From Prorocentrum cordatum (taxonomy: Eukaryota; Sar; Dinophyceae; Prorocentrales; Prorocentraceae), in NCBI GenBank assembly GCA_963575745.1, contig CAUYUJ010009491.1, forward strand, positions 1 to 64,000: a stretch of 64,000 nucleotides of DNA, written 5' to 3'. Within the stretch, counting starts at the first letter, position 1. Every line of letters starts with the position of its first letter. This document shows, piece by piece, positions 1-11,109 of the stretch. The notes beneath the pieces were generated by a model that saw only the letters and a list, made by a program, of their open reading frames with translations, searched no databases and was not told the origin of the DNA. A program made the position numbers and the translations under genes.

Positions 1-258
1 GCCGAAAACGGTCCCCAGCATCCCATCGTGATCTCTGTCACGACGCGCGGGGGTCTGCATCCTCCGCCTCGATCTCTCTCCACCGCCTCCACCTCAACCT
101 TCCGCTCCTCACCCCCCACTCGCCCTCCTCGTCCTCCCCCTCCTCCTCCTCAGCCGCCTCCTCCCCCACGTCTTCGTCGTCGCCCTCCTCGTTTCTCGTT
201 CCTCGTGTCCCGCCCGCGCGCCCCCTACACGTCGGTCGGAAGAAGTAGGTAGAAATAT
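1..258. other. Pyrimidine-rich, GC-rich DNA with no gene seen
   Basis: Short CCT/CCG runs open several frames, but no recognisable protein, RNA or element end is visible. Confidence 0.5.
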
Positions 259-370
259 GAAGTAGGAAGGCGGATCAAGTAGATTGGGTCCAGGCCCCCC
301 CCAGGGAACAACAACACGCAGCAAAAGCGTGCCGATTCTTGAAGTAGGAAGGCGCTTGAAGTAGATTGGG
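259..370. repeat. Pair of 30-bp direct repeats around a 52-bp insert
   Basis: Copies at 259-288 and 341-370 both begin GAAGTAGGAAGGCG and end AAGTAGATTGGG, differing at a few bases. The 52 bases between contain an AAC-rich stretch. The arrangement resembles an insertion flanked by a duplicated target, but the insert has no clear inverted ends. Confidence 0.7.
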
Positions 371-444
371 ATCTGGGAATCCAAAAATACCCCCGCGCCT
401 CGCCGCGCCAAGACGACCTGGTTCGAGCGCACCCCAGGAAAGGA

Positions 445-545
445 CCCTCTGAGGGAGGAGGGCGGAGGAGGAGGAGGAGGAGGAGGAGGAGGCAGAGGAG
501 GAGGAGGAGGGTGGGGAGGAGGAAGAGGAGGGGAGGAGGACGACC
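445..545. repeat. (GGA)n microsatellite
   Basis: Imperfect GAG/GGA triplets. First of about two dozen such CCT/AGG tracts in the window. Confidence 0.9.
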
Positions 546-659
546 GGCGTGTACTCCCCGCGCCTCGCCGCGCCGCCGCTTGCAGGGCAGGAAGGGCGCC
601 CCCGGGGAGGGGGCCAACGGGGGGGCGCTCGCCCGGCCGGTCCTGCGGGGTGCTCCTCG

Positions 660-963
660 ATCACCCTCCCTCTCCTCCTCCCCATCCTCCTCGAGAATCC
701 TCGGCGCTTCTCTAATCGATCTCCTCTCCTCCTCCTCCTCCTCCCTCTCCTCCTCCTCCTCCTCACTACCTCCCCTCGCCCTTCCTCTCCTCCTCCTCTC
801 CATTCTCCTCCTCCTTCCTCCTTCCTCATCCCTCCTCCTCCTCCATCTCCTCCTCCTCCTCGACTCCCTCCTCCTCCTCCTCCTCCTCCTCGGTATTCCT
901 CCTCCTCCTCCTCCTCGGCATTCCTCCTCCTCCTCCTCCTCCTCCTCCTCGATATTGCTCGTC
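660..963. repeat. (CTC)n microsatellite
   Basis: Imperfect CTC/CCT triplets for about 300 bases. It generates long Ser/Leu/Pro or Glu/Arg open frames that should not be read as genes. Confidence 0.9.
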
Positions 964-1004
964 CTCCTGCGTAGGGGAACCAGGGTACGGCGCCGCCACG
1001 AGGA

Positions 1005-1265
1005 GGGGCGGCCCCCGCCGCCTGCGCCCCGCCCCTCCCCGCCTCGGTCGCCGCCGCCTGCGGCCCTGCTGCCCGGTGCGGCACCGCCTGCGGCGCGGAG
1101 GGCCCCCGTCGCCGTCGCCGCGGCCGCCGCCGTCGCCGCGGACGTCGTCGCCGCCGCAGTTGCCGCCGCCGCCGCCGCAGTTGCGTCGTCGTCGCCGAAG
1201 TCGTGGCCGTTGCCGTGGTCGTCGCCATCGTGGCCGTGGTCGTCGCCGTCGTCGTCGTGCTGTCG
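1005..1265. repeat. GCC/GTC trinucleotide-rich tract
   Basis: Mixed GCC, GTC and GCG triplets with purine/pyrimidine periodicity. No protein pattern beyond homopolymer-like Ala/Val/Arg frames. Confidence 0.75.
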
Positions 1266-1269
1266 TACG

Positions 1270-1894
1270 CGCGCAGTCGCACACGCACGCACACGCACAC
1301 GCACACGCACACGCAGACGCAGACGCACTCGCACACGCGCACCCGCATCCGCACCCGCACCCGCACACGCACACAAACACGAACGCGAACACACATACAC
1401 CAACACAAACACAAACACTACAGACATAAACACAAAAACAGGCCAACACGCCAACAGGCCCACAGGCACGCCCACAGGCACGCCCACACGCACGCCCACA
1501 CGCATGCCCTCACGCCCACACACCCACACACACCACACACCCACACACCATACACACAAACACACACACACACACCCACACGCACATACATACAGCCAGA
1601 CACACACACACACACATTCACACACACACACTCACACCCACACGCACACGCACACCCACACACACACACACACACACCACACACCACACACACACCCATA
1701 CACACATCCACGCACACACACACACCCACACACACACACACTTCCACACATTCCCACACACAAGCACAAGCACAAGCACAAGCACAAGCACAAGCACAAG
1801 CACAAGCACAAGCACAAGCACAAGCACTCACAAACACACACGCACACACAAACACACAGACACACACACAAGCATACACACAAACACACACACA

Positions 1895-1931
<37 letters not shown>

Positions 1932-1935
1932 GCAG
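1270..1935. repeat. Long (CA)n tract with an embedded AAGCAC hexamer array
   Basis: About 650 bases of CACA interrupted by G and T. Between about 1757 and 1826 the unit becomes a clean AAGCAC hexamer repeated roughly eleven times. CT-rich DNA and a short (TA)n (about 2000-2015) follow. The poly-His/Thr frames here are repeat artefacts. Confidence 0.95.
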
Positions 1936-2044
1936 GCTCTCTACTGGCTCTGTCTCTGTCTCCTTCTCTCTCGCTCTCTTTCTTTCCCACTCTTTGTGTA
2001 TATATATATATATATATTTACATATACGCAGCACCCCGCAGTTG

Positions 2045-2165
2045 CGGAGAAGAGTGAAGGGGCAGCGGGGACGTCGGCAGTCTGCGAGGCTATGAAGAAG
2101 CCCGCCGCAGGCGCCACACTTGTCAAGCTATACAACGAGCCCGCCGCAGGCGCATATTTTTGGAT
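2045..2165. repeat. Short direct repeat, GCCCGCCGCAGGCGC twice
   Basis: The 15-mer occurs at about 2099 and 2139, 41 bases apart, and is itself partly palindromic. No gene seen. Confidence 0.6.
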
Positions 2166-2179
2166 TAAAGCAATGTAGG

Positions 2180-2458
2180 TAGGTCGCTGGTAGGGTCGCA
2201 AGTGGGTCGCGGGTGGGTCGACGGTGGGTCGCGGGTGGGTCGCGGGCCGGGTCGCAGGTGGGTCGCGGGTTGATCGCGGGTGGGTCGCGGGTGGATCGCG
2301 GGTGGGTCGCGAGCGGGTCGCCGGGTGGGTCGCGGGTGGGTCGCGGTTGGGTCACGGGTGGGTCGCGGGTGGGTCACGGTTGGGTCGCGGGGCGGGTCGC
2401 GGGTGGGTCGCGAGGTGGATTGCGCGTGTGTCGCGGGCTGGATCGCGGGGGGGACGAC
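2180..2458. repeat. GGTCGCGGGTG minisatellite
   Basis: About 25 degenerate copies of a 10-11 base unit (GGTCGCGGGT with variants). All frames are open on both strands because the unit lacks stops. Confidence 0.9.
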
Positions 2459-2461
2459 GAC

Positions 2462-2463
2462 AC

Positions 2464-2528
<65 letters not shown>

Positions 2529-2530
2529 GT
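2462..2530. repeat. (AAC)n microsatellite
   Basis: More than twenty uninterrupted AAC triplets directly after the preceding minisatellite. Confidence 0.97.
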
Positions 2531-2539
2531 TTTCGGCTT

Positions 2540-2995
2540 GGCCAGGAGGAAGAGCAGGAAGAGCATGCTGAGAGAGGAAGATAATGACGAAAGGGTAGTG
2601 GAGGGGCCAGGATGAGGAGGGGGAGGGGGCCTTGTCAGTGCTGCGACCAACGGGACGACGTGGCTAGGAAACCCAAGAGAAGAAGGAGGGGAGGAGGAGG
2701 ATTAGGAGGATGAGGAGGAGGAGGAGGAAGAGGAGGAAAGGAGCAGGAGCAGGCCGTTTCGGAGCGGAGCCCTAAGAGGGCTCTCCCCAAACCAAAGGAG
2801 GAGGGAAGGAGGGGGGTTAGGAGAAGGGAAGGAGGAGGGCGTGAGGGAGAAAGGGAAGGAGGAGGAGGAGGAGGAGGAGCAGCAGGAGAGAGGGGTGAAC
2901 AGGACGGGAGGAGTAGGATGGATAGGGAGGGTGGTGGAGGGAGGAGGAGGGACGGAGGGAGAGAGAGGGGAGAAGGCAGCGGCCCATCCTCCTCC
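2540..2995. repeat. Purine-rich GGA/GAG tract
   Basis: Polypurine DNA with GGA units and short unique interruptions. No coding signal. Confidence 0.75.
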
Positions 2996-3254
2996 ACGCG
3001 CTGCTGCCGAGCTCCCCCGGCCCCCCCCCTGCTGCTCCGCCGTCGCCTCCCGGTCCGCCAGCAGCTCGCCTATGTCGAGGTGGGCGCCTCGAAGGCGACG
3101 ACGAAGACGACGACGGCGACGGCGACGACGAGCGCGGCAGGGCAGCAGCAGGCGGGGGGGCCCGAGAGGTGGGGTGGGCCCCCGGCGCCCCCGGCTGCGG
3201 GGAGGCGGCCACTGCGCTCGTGGTGCCGCCGGGCGCACCAGGGATGTTCGCCCA

Positions 3255-3365
3255 GATCCTCGATCCTCCTCGGGCTTCGATCCTCCTCGATCCTCGATCC
3301 TCCTCGGGCCTCGATCCTCCTCGATCCTCCTCGATCCACGATCCATCTCGGGCCTCGGTCTCCTC
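3255..3365. repeat. CTCGATCCTC minisatellite
   Basis: About ten copies of a 9-10 base unit (CTCGATCCTC, with CTCGGGC variants). Flanking 2996-3254 is GC-rich with GAC triplets and no convincing gene. Confidence 0.85.
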
Positions 3366-3504
3366 CCCGAGCCTCCTGGAGGGGGCTGTCCTGCTGGGGC
3401 TGCCGGGGGCGACGAGCCGCGGGCAGCGAGACGCCTCCTCGCCCAACCTGTGCTTCTCGGCCGTGCAGGGGCTTGCGCCCGCCCCCCCCCCCCCCTTTCT
3501 GCCG

Positions 3505-3770
3505 CAACTCCATGGGAGTGCTCCCATGCCACCTTGCTGGCTCTAGCGAGTCGACACTAAGCTGGGGAAACGAACAGCCGATACCGCTACTCCCTGGACC
3601 TCTCCTGGGGAACGTTCTGGCCAGAATTTCAAGGCGAATCCAGCGGTGGCAACGAGGGCCTCCGAGGAGGCCCAAAAAGGGGACAACGAGGGAAGGGTAG
3701 AGGTATGGGTACCTTTCCCTCCTTCGATAGTCAACGCTCGGTCGACGCTACATCGGCGCTCTCATCCATG
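3505..3770 (+). repeat. Dispersed repeat family S, copy 1
   Basis: The segment CCATGGGAGTGCTCCCATGC...CTTGCTGGCTC then CGAC.CT...ATCGGCGC recurs at 42700-42800 and 56510-56640. This copy is longer and includes a module (GGTGGCAACGAGGGCCTCC, about 3642) related to 53230-53280. Mobility is unknown. Confidence 0.55.
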
Positions 3771-3999
3771 AAGCTCACGCTCGCGCAAGCGTAAGACGGA
3801 GCTGCGAGGACACACGAGACTCCCATGATTTGCTCCCGACCCCCCGCACCCCACACGCACCCCACGGCGCCAGGACCGCGGCCCACAGGGAGCGTGGGGC
3901 CACCAGCAAGCGCTGCGCATGGGATACTGCCCTCGCGTGCATCAACGGGTTGATCCTCTCCACCCCATCTCCGCCTCCTGCTCCCCGTTGCGCACTACC

Positions 4000-4052
4000 C
4001 AATTCCTCCTCCTCCTCCTCCTCCTCCTCCTCCTCCTCATCCTCCTCTTACT
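4000..4052. repeat. (CCT)n microsatellite
   Basis: Clean CCT triplets just upstream of the retrotransposon-bearing segment. Confidence 0.95.
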
Positions 4053-6199
4053 TCTCCGGATTGGACGAGGCCTGCAAACGCAGGATGGAGACTGACCACC
4101 GAGCAAGTAAAGTTGACGAGGGCACCCAGAGAGCTGTACTCGGATCATAAGCGGTCATGTTGGATGCTGGATTCATGTATTTCTCAACAATAGCTCGAGT
4201 CGAGGGAGACTGGCAACTACATTCTGTACACAAGTAGTTACACTCCTGATGCCGCAATGCGGCAGACGGAGGCCAACTCCCTGGATACGGGAAGATGGGA
4301 GTCTCTATGGCCGTCCTCGCACAATTTCTTTGGCATAACCATCAAGAAAATGACGGCCCGGCACGCATTGAAGACTGACACCTGCATTGGCTCAAATGGT
4401 TATTTCCTGCTACCCCTACAATCCGATCCCATTATCACACAAACTCAGATTGTTTCTGGGTGCCCGTGTCGCTGGCCACATACACGAAGATGCCTGCGGC
4501 GAAAAAACACATATGTGGACTCCCGTACAATGCGTTCTCAAATCATCCAATAAAATGCGACGCGCAGGAAGTTCACCACCCAAAATTGGCGAAGATGGAC
4601 CTCGAACCTGACAAGATCAATTCCAGCAACTTCTGAGTACTGCTGGGGCACCGAGCGGCTCCAACACGGCGAACAATACGCCAAAACGACCGTGAATTAT
4701 GGTAAACTTCAAGCATGTTGTTACAAAACATTTGGAACCGATACGTCAAAATATACACGCTACTAAAACAGACGAAATTTCTGGCGCGCCGGCTGGGATG
4801 CCACAGTCGAGCCCTGTAACGCCGCTTTCGAAGACATTACCACGCGACTGGGAAACTTTGAATCGCAATGATTTTCGAGACCGGCAACTTCGGGTCCCAC
4901 TTCTATAAAGACAACCTCAAAAATATACAGACGGTGGCGCACAATAAGCTTCAAGAGCTTGACCGGGAAATTCATACACTTGAACAACTATATGTCGAAC
5001 CTACTTGCCGTTCAGAGCACGACTCCGATGAGAAGCGGCGCTGGCTACTGCATTTAGGAAACTTGCGGGGCTCGACATGATCATAACGGCGTCAACACGG
5101 ATCAAGAAACACCGATCCGAAACATAATGGCCCACTCCGTGCAACATGTGCATGAGAAACGACACGACCACAATGTTGTATGCAAAATTCGCCTCCGCGC
5201 TGGACAGAAGTACTGTCGTGGCTCTGAAAAAAATCAAATTTCGACCGCCATGGGAATACTGTATCAACATTGCCTGACCGCTAACAATTAGTTAGGGCTG
5301 CTCGGAATTTCTACTTCGGGTTGAAGTATGCCTTCGAAGACACCATGCAATCGGTGGCTACCACTAATGAATGTATTAAATGAGGCTCCTTGCCAAGTTC
5401 GAGTCGCCGGTCCATTGGGTCTTACTGTTACTGCGGACGGCACGCATCTTACTCGAAATTGGATGAGGGGTGCGAGCGACGGGAGGAGCTGCAACACAAA
5501 AACTTTAAACCACTGGTGCTGTCACCCAAGGGACATAATACACAAACACACACACACAAATGTCACCAACGTGGTAACATGGGATTCCTTAGTAACCCAG
5601 GCAACAGCAAGGATGAAAGGAAGGCAGACAATAATATCTAAAGGTGGCGGGGCAGCGTAGGAAACAGGGCAAATACCACAGAACGAACGACTTGAATCCG
5701 GAGCCGCTGGACAAAGACCTCCACAAGTTGATCCGCCTCACATGCTGAGAATGTGGGATGGCCTGGGCAATACTATAAATCTCTCCAACAATTCGGTTTC
5801 AGATGTCCGCCCCCGACGAGTCGACAACGGAACCGTTGAAGATGGGCGTCCTCAACCCAATTCGCTGAAATCCGATGGCTCTGGACGTACAAACGACCGC
5901 CATGTTCAGGACCTACGGGATCACATACGTAATCACGCGCTTGTTCTGCAAACGGCATGGGCAACGATACCAACCCGCAACAAACAAATCGTTATCAATC
6001 TTCGTTACCTTCGTCTTCTTGTTACTCCCCTGGCTTCCTCTGCATCAATCTGTTGCCCGCCACCGCCAGGGGCTCTGGGCCGGCCCGCAAAGCAGCTCCG
6101 GCACAAACGTGCCCTGCTTTGACGTCCGCACCCCTCTGGCGAGGGAGGCTCCAGGACTCGTTCGGGAGATCCAGGCAGACGCGTTCTCCGCTCAAGACG

Positions 6200-6925
6200 A
6201 TGCGCCTTGGCTCATGGAATGTGGAAGGCATGCGTGCGAACCCAATCATACAAATTGATGATCTGTCGTGGAAAATCACACCATCGAAACACGATGTATA
6301 AAGAATCGCAGCTACATGAAGCCGAATACTTCTTATAAGATGGGTGTCTCTATTTTCTCCCTAGCGAGGCAGACTCGGAATCCAGATCCAATGCAGGAGT
6401 AGGCTTCGTCATATCACCTGGGGCGTGTTCTGCTGTCGTCGCCTGTAAAGCTATCGGCCCAAGAATGGCGACACTAAGAATCACAATCGTGGGAAACATG
6501 TCGACGCTGATTTTCGCATATGCCCTGCACAGCGGAAATGGTCCAGACGCACGGCAGGCGTTTTATATGGAAATCGTCCAGCACATAAAGCCAACAACGC
6601 CGCGCAGCTCCGCTGTCGCCCTGAGGGATTGCAACCAAATTCTTTTATGCCGGGGAGCGGGTGAAGAAAACACTATTGAAGAACACGTTTTCAGAACAAC
6701 TCCACCAAAACGACATGCCCCACAAACGACGAACCGGCAATTGTTAATGGACTTATGCGCGGGTTGCGACATGGTGATCGTGAGCGCATTCTTTCAGAGG
6801 GAAAACGCCAACAAAATAATCTACCGGAGCTTGGGGGTGCAACCGATGCAATCGATACCGCTGGAGCTATCTGAAATCGACCACGTTCTATGCCACTCAA
6901 AACTTCCATGTACGGAATACAATCA
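6200..6925 (+). pseudogene. LINE endonuclease (exonuclease-endonuclease-phosphatase fold), broken
   Basis: Starts at ATG 6200 with MRLGSWNVEGMR, the typical first strand of APE-like LINE endonucleases (R-x-G-S-W-N). The frame breaks near 6300. It resumes at about 6333 and stays open to about 6925 with FLPSEADSESRSNAGVGF, then FAYALHSGN at the Y-A-P-H position, then LLMDLCAGCDMVIVSAFF and EIDHVLCHSK, where the usual DH/IDHV catalytic block sits. The expected GDFN block appears degraded (VALRDCNQIL). In the intact family this domain nicks target DNA to prime reverse transcription. The last 66 bases are duplicated on the far side of an inserted family D element. Recognised by motif order, not by a search. 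Confidence 0.8.
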
Positions 6926-7154
6926 AAAACCCTAATAAGGACGCGCGGTAAGGACGCAAGACCCTTGGAAGCCGAAGTTGGGATTTTTGGGGCGGCGGAC
7001 GACGAAAACCTCAAGGACGCAATAGCAAGGAAGAGCAAGGACGCAAGGGTACCCTGAGCAAAATCGCGCGTCCTTATTAGGGTTTTTGACTGTATCGCTA
7101 GAGCTATCTGAAATCGACCACGTTTTATGCCACTCAAAACTTCCATGTACGGAA
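6856..7154. repeat. 66-bp direct repeats flanking family D copy 1
   Basis: LINE sequence 6856-6921 is repeated at 7093-7154 with few differences. Both copies contain GAGCTATCTGAAATCGACCA and CCACTCAAAACTTCCATGTA. In translation the same EIDHVL-type segment occurs twice, so this is a duplication tied to the insertion and not part of the LINE. Confidence 0.9.
6922..7092. mobile_element. Family D element, copy 1 (171 bp, inside the LINE)
   Basis: Left end ATCAAAAACCCTAATAAGG and right end CCTTATTAGGGTTTTTGA are inverted copies, followed inward by ACGCGCG. A second copy of identical length and nearly identical sequence is at 46137-46307. There is no coding capacity, so it is non-autonomous. It interrupts the endonuclease-RT region and is therefore younger than the LINE. 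Confidence 0.9.
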
Positions 7155-7839
7155 CAATGCTGGTCCACCAGGGCAGCTACCATCGTGGGCCTAACATGCG
7201 CTACGCCGCAACCACAACTTTAACGATCTCTGCAGGCCGGCACGCCCAAGAACAAGAAGAAAAAGAAGAACGATGGCGCTCTCGCAGACAAGCATACCCA
7301 GGAGCTCTTCATCGCGAGAGTCTCCAGTGCCATCGTGGATCTACCGCTGCCCCCTTCTCAGGACGAAGCCGCGGGACTCGTGCAGCAAGTTTTCGATGCC
7401 GCAACTGCTGTTCTGCCAAACTCTGAAATACGACCACGGAAACCATGGAAATAGATGGTGACTGCGGAACTCACTGCTGAGAAGAACGTCTACAACAATT
7501 CAAAAAACTACAAACACAAACACCGTCTACGGACTGACACGGAAAGCAGGGAAGGACGATCGTGAGTCTTGGCTGGGTATCTTAGCTTCTGCTGGCAGTT
7601 GGGACGCGGTCAAGCATCTGCGAACACACGCGCCTTACAAGCACGTCGGAGTCAAAGAATTGAATGCGAGTCTCTCTGGCACTTCGGCCATACCAGACAC
7701 CATGGCAAAGTAGCTCGAGGAGGTGAAACGTCGAGCCTTCTTGGCCGACGTGGTGCCCACGAACACCGAGACGATTGGGGGCACACTGTCGATTAACATC
7801 GCCGCGTTCTCCCTAGACGAGCTCCAGACAGCAATACAG

Positions 7840-9045
7840 AAGACGAATAATAAGAAAGCGGCTGGACCCGAGGACGTGCCTGGGGAATTCTGAAAAGTTG
7901 TGACTGGACAAGCACTTGCCAGCGGGGCACTCCTGCGCGCATGCCAAAAATGGTGGGAGACAAGAACATACCATCCGCGTGGACGCGGTCGAACGTGATG
8001 CAACTGTTCAAGAAGGGGGACGCGATCTTACCAAGCAGGTACAAGCCGATATCCTTCTGGCGGTGGGCTACAACAAATTGTCTTCGATGCTGCACCATAG
8101 ACACTTAGGTGATGGTTGCGAGCGGACAACGCGGAAATCTCAATTCGGTGTCCGCAGTCCGGAGAATTGTGGATGCAGCACACATGAACAATGCGGACGG
8201 CTCAGTCTTTGTATTATGAGACTGGACGAAACCTGTCAATCGCATGAAGCCCGACAGCATGTGCATGGGCCTGGAAAGATTTGGACTACTGCCACACATT
8301 ATCAACATGATTAGTGGGATATACGCAAAGCAATACTTCACCACAGCCGAGCATTATGGGACTTCTTCGGGAAAACGGCAGTCTGCAAGTATCGCCCAAA
8401 ATTGTCCCCTCGATCCCTGGTTGTCCATCGCTGTACAAAAACCGTGAAGCTGCACGACACTCCTCGACGCCCTGGACTCGCTGGAGGTGCAACGAGAGCC
8501 AATATATTGCATCACCGAAGGACACGTTGTACGCAGGCGACACTCTGTTGGCGTTGCAACGCTCCAGGAAGTCACAGGTCATGCTGAAATCAATTGCGCA
8601 TGGACAGATCGTAAACTGGAGACATCACGAAACCCAGGGAGAACACCATGATATCCGCCAGGGAAGCAGTTCATTGGGGTGGGCTATAGCTTGCGATGGC
8701 CAAGCTGGGACTGAATTGTCTTGGAGGGTGAGCGAAGAAGGGAGCATCGTCAAGCAGCCACAGAAAGTATGATCTCGCGCCGCACTTGGATTGAAAAGGC
8801 AATGCGCAAAGTATTCCGCCTGCGTGTTGAACAAACTCTGGTACTCTTTGGACCCAATATGCCTTCTCAAAGCCGAGAGAGCGCGACTATACGCCTCAAA
8901 TGCATCTGGACGGTATTGGGCATTCCAACATCGTTTACTTCCAAGGCTGCCAACGTTACACATCTCCCGACAAACAGATGGCGCTGCACACCAAGATTGC
9001 AGATGGAAGCGAACCTTGCTTAGCGTAAGCAATACTTCGCAATGC
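7840..9045 (+). pseudogene. LINE reverse transcriptase, multiply frameshifted
   Basis: Fragments in all three + frames follow the RT order. KKAAGPEDVPGEF (about 7853) is the usual K.xGPDGxPxEx block and is followed by a TGA where Trp is expected. WTRSNVMQLFKKGD and YKPIS (about 7980-8050) give the finger motif. DWTKPVNRMKPD (about 8222) is the D-x-x-K-A-F-D block with Phe lost. CPLDPWLS (about 8414) matches the G-x-P-x-S-P block. LYAGDTLLA (about 8527) is the Y-x-D-D active site with the first Asp changed to Gly. KAERARLYASNASGRY (about 8870) matches the thumb region. At least five frame changes and a dead YxDD box mean no activity. Confidence 0.8.
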
Positions 9046-9684
9046 TGATGGTTCTCCCCAAACACCCAAACAGTGGGCCTCCCGCGCAAAGCGTGTGCGG
9101 CCGCGATGGGCCACTTCGGTGCATGAACTCTTCTAACTATCGACAATATGACATGTGCGTCCTCCTCCCCCCTGTTCCTCCTTCTGCCTCGCTGCACGCC
9201 TACTGCTGCGCAATCAGGCCCTCCATTTGTCTGCCTTTCAGTCGGGGGCACTCCGTCTTCTGCTTCGTAGACGTGAGGCGCTCCGTTTCTGCCAGGAGCT
9301 TTATGTCACGTACGCATCAATGGCCTCACATGTGTACGCAACGCTGGCACCGAAACGTGCTGCAATTCGTAATTCGTAATCGCAGGAGGGTCGCCAATCG
9401 TGCGATCGTCTGCCCGCGCGTCCTTCTGGATGCTTGTTTCTGCGCTGGTGGTGGTGCTGGTGTGTTGGCAACCGCCTGCAAACGCAGATTGGGATCCAAC
9501 CACCGCTTATGCAAGTGGTTGAGGGAGCAGCGGGGCCAGAACACTGACGACCATTTGCGGCGGGTGAGCGTTTCCCTATGCAACGGCAACGGCGCGACAA
9601 TTCCCAAGGGATTTGAAGACCCTGCAACTAACATGCACATCCACCGTTTACACTCCTGCCCCGCCCCATGACGAAACGCATGAG

Positions 9685-9832
9685 CCTCCTCCTGCTCCTC
9701 CTCCTCCCCGTCCATCGAGACCCCGTCCCCTCTTTGTTCGCGCCCTCCTGCTCCTACTTCTGCTCCTCCTCCTCCTCCTCCTCCTCCTCCTCCTCCTCGA
9801 CCTCCTCCTCCTCCTCCTCCTCCTCCTCCGCT
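9685..9832. repeat. (CTC)n microsatellite
   Basis: CTC triplets with a few interruptions, starting about 170 bases after the second CCTGCAAACGCAG motif. Confidence 0.9.
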
Positions 9833-11109
9833 ACTGTCTTCCACCAATCTTCCCGTCTTCCTCGCCCGCCCCTCCTCCTCCCTGTCCCCATGCCACGTTC
9901 CCCGTCCAAGCGGCGTCCCGCCTAAAAGATGGCGGAGCTGCTCCTTGGAGCACTCGAACCTGCCAGGGGCGGGTCGTTTTCGTCGTCGGCGCCTTGGCCG
10001 TGGTCGCGATTGAGGCGCGGTCTGGGTCGGAATCGGCGTCGTTTTCGTCGCCGCCTTCGTGGTCGCCACCGCCGCCGTCTGCAACACCGTCGTCGCAGCA
10101 TCCTCCTCCTCGCGTTCCTCCATCATGTTCCCCCCTGCTGTCCCCCAGATTTACGGTGAATCATTCATCGTTCCCGCTTTTCCTCTTCACGCCACCTCCC
10201 ACGTCAATACCAACCCCATCCTCATTTCGCCGCTCGTCCTCCTTCCTCCCGCCCTCCCTCCCGCCCTGTTCCTCCTATGTATCATTGCTCGTCATCAATG
10301 TCCTCCTGTAAATTCCTTCCGCTGCTGTCCCCTCCCTCTCCCTCCACCTCCGCCTTTTAACGCGTAGCACAACCCTCTTGCGAAGTGAATGAAGACGGGG
10401 CTCCTTTTTGCAGGATGCGGCCAACGCCGAACAACAACAACTGTGTCGCACCGCATCACTTCTTGAGCCAGGCGCCAGCAGTTGTACATTAGCCAGGGGC
10501 CTTTTACCAGAACGTCCCCATTCGACCTGGTGTTCTAAATGTCGCTGCGTACGCGCATCTTGATATAAAGCAACGCAAACGGCGGCGACATGCTGACCGT
10601 GCTGGCGCATGAAACATGTAAAATCAATACGTGCACACAATGGTTGGTGATGCCCTGGCTTGAAGCGCGTGCGTGCTGAACTCGGCGGTGCGAGATGTGA
10701 CCTGCGTTTCGGCCACATCAACGCACGATTTTTATGTCGCAGCCACCCGGGTGCCCACATCCACTTGGAACTTACACGGTTCGTCGCGCAACAGACCTTG
10801 GAGTGAGAGGTGTGAGTATAGGGGCACGGCCGAGGGGTCGATCCCATACCTGAGTCCGTAGGTAAAGGCGAAAGAGGAAGAGGTTAGCTACTCATTGTCT
10901 TGGGCGCTTCGCAGAGAGCAGCGCGGTATGTATACCATAGTGTGCCAATACCTTGAGCTAATACGTTAGCGGTATATGGCAAGATAATGGTGATACGAGC
11001 GGACTTCACACACAAAGAGGGGGTAGGACACACATCGCATGGCCACGCATTGCCACTCGACGGTGCCTGGGGCCTGGCGAGGTTGACCTCGGGCGATCGC
11101 CTTCGCCTT
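9833..11109. other. No feature recognised
   Basis: Pyrimidine-rich to about 10360, then mixed-composition DNA. A 190-codon minus frame (10847-10275) is open but shows no motif or compositional sign of coding. Nothing else is supported. Confidence 0.5.

Larger units (their letters stand above)
4150..9120 (+). mobile_element. Decayed non-LTR (LINE-like) retrotransposon segment
   Basis: The segment carries an AP-type endonuclease from 6200, then reverse-transcriptase blocks to about 9045, all on the + strand and in the usual endonuclease-RT order. Base composition is distinctly less GC-rich and less repetitive than its surroundings. The 4150-6199 part has no recognisable domain; it may be an ORF1/5' region or unrelated. 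Frames shift and stop many times, so the copy is dead. A 171-bp family D element sits inside it. A CCTGCAAACGCAG motif followed by similar sequence occurs at both margins (4071 and 9474). The 5' boundary is uncertain and no poly-A or tail repeat is obvious. Confidence 0.75.

Noticed and set aside
1203-2057. His/Thr-rich protein
   Set aside because: Direct translation of the CA repeat.
511-2178. 555-codon + frame and its opposite-strand partner
   Set aside because: It runs through CTC, GCC and CA microsatellites in turn; amino-acid content follows the repeat unit and there is no unique coding sequence.
10275-10847. 190-codon minus frame as a gene
   Set aside because: No domain, no splice context, and no codon bias like the coiled-coil exons; length is attainable by chance here.
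10800-10870. tRNA gene around GGGGTCGATCCC
   Set aside because: A B-box-like string is present, but no A box, acceptor stem or anticodon arm can be folded around it.
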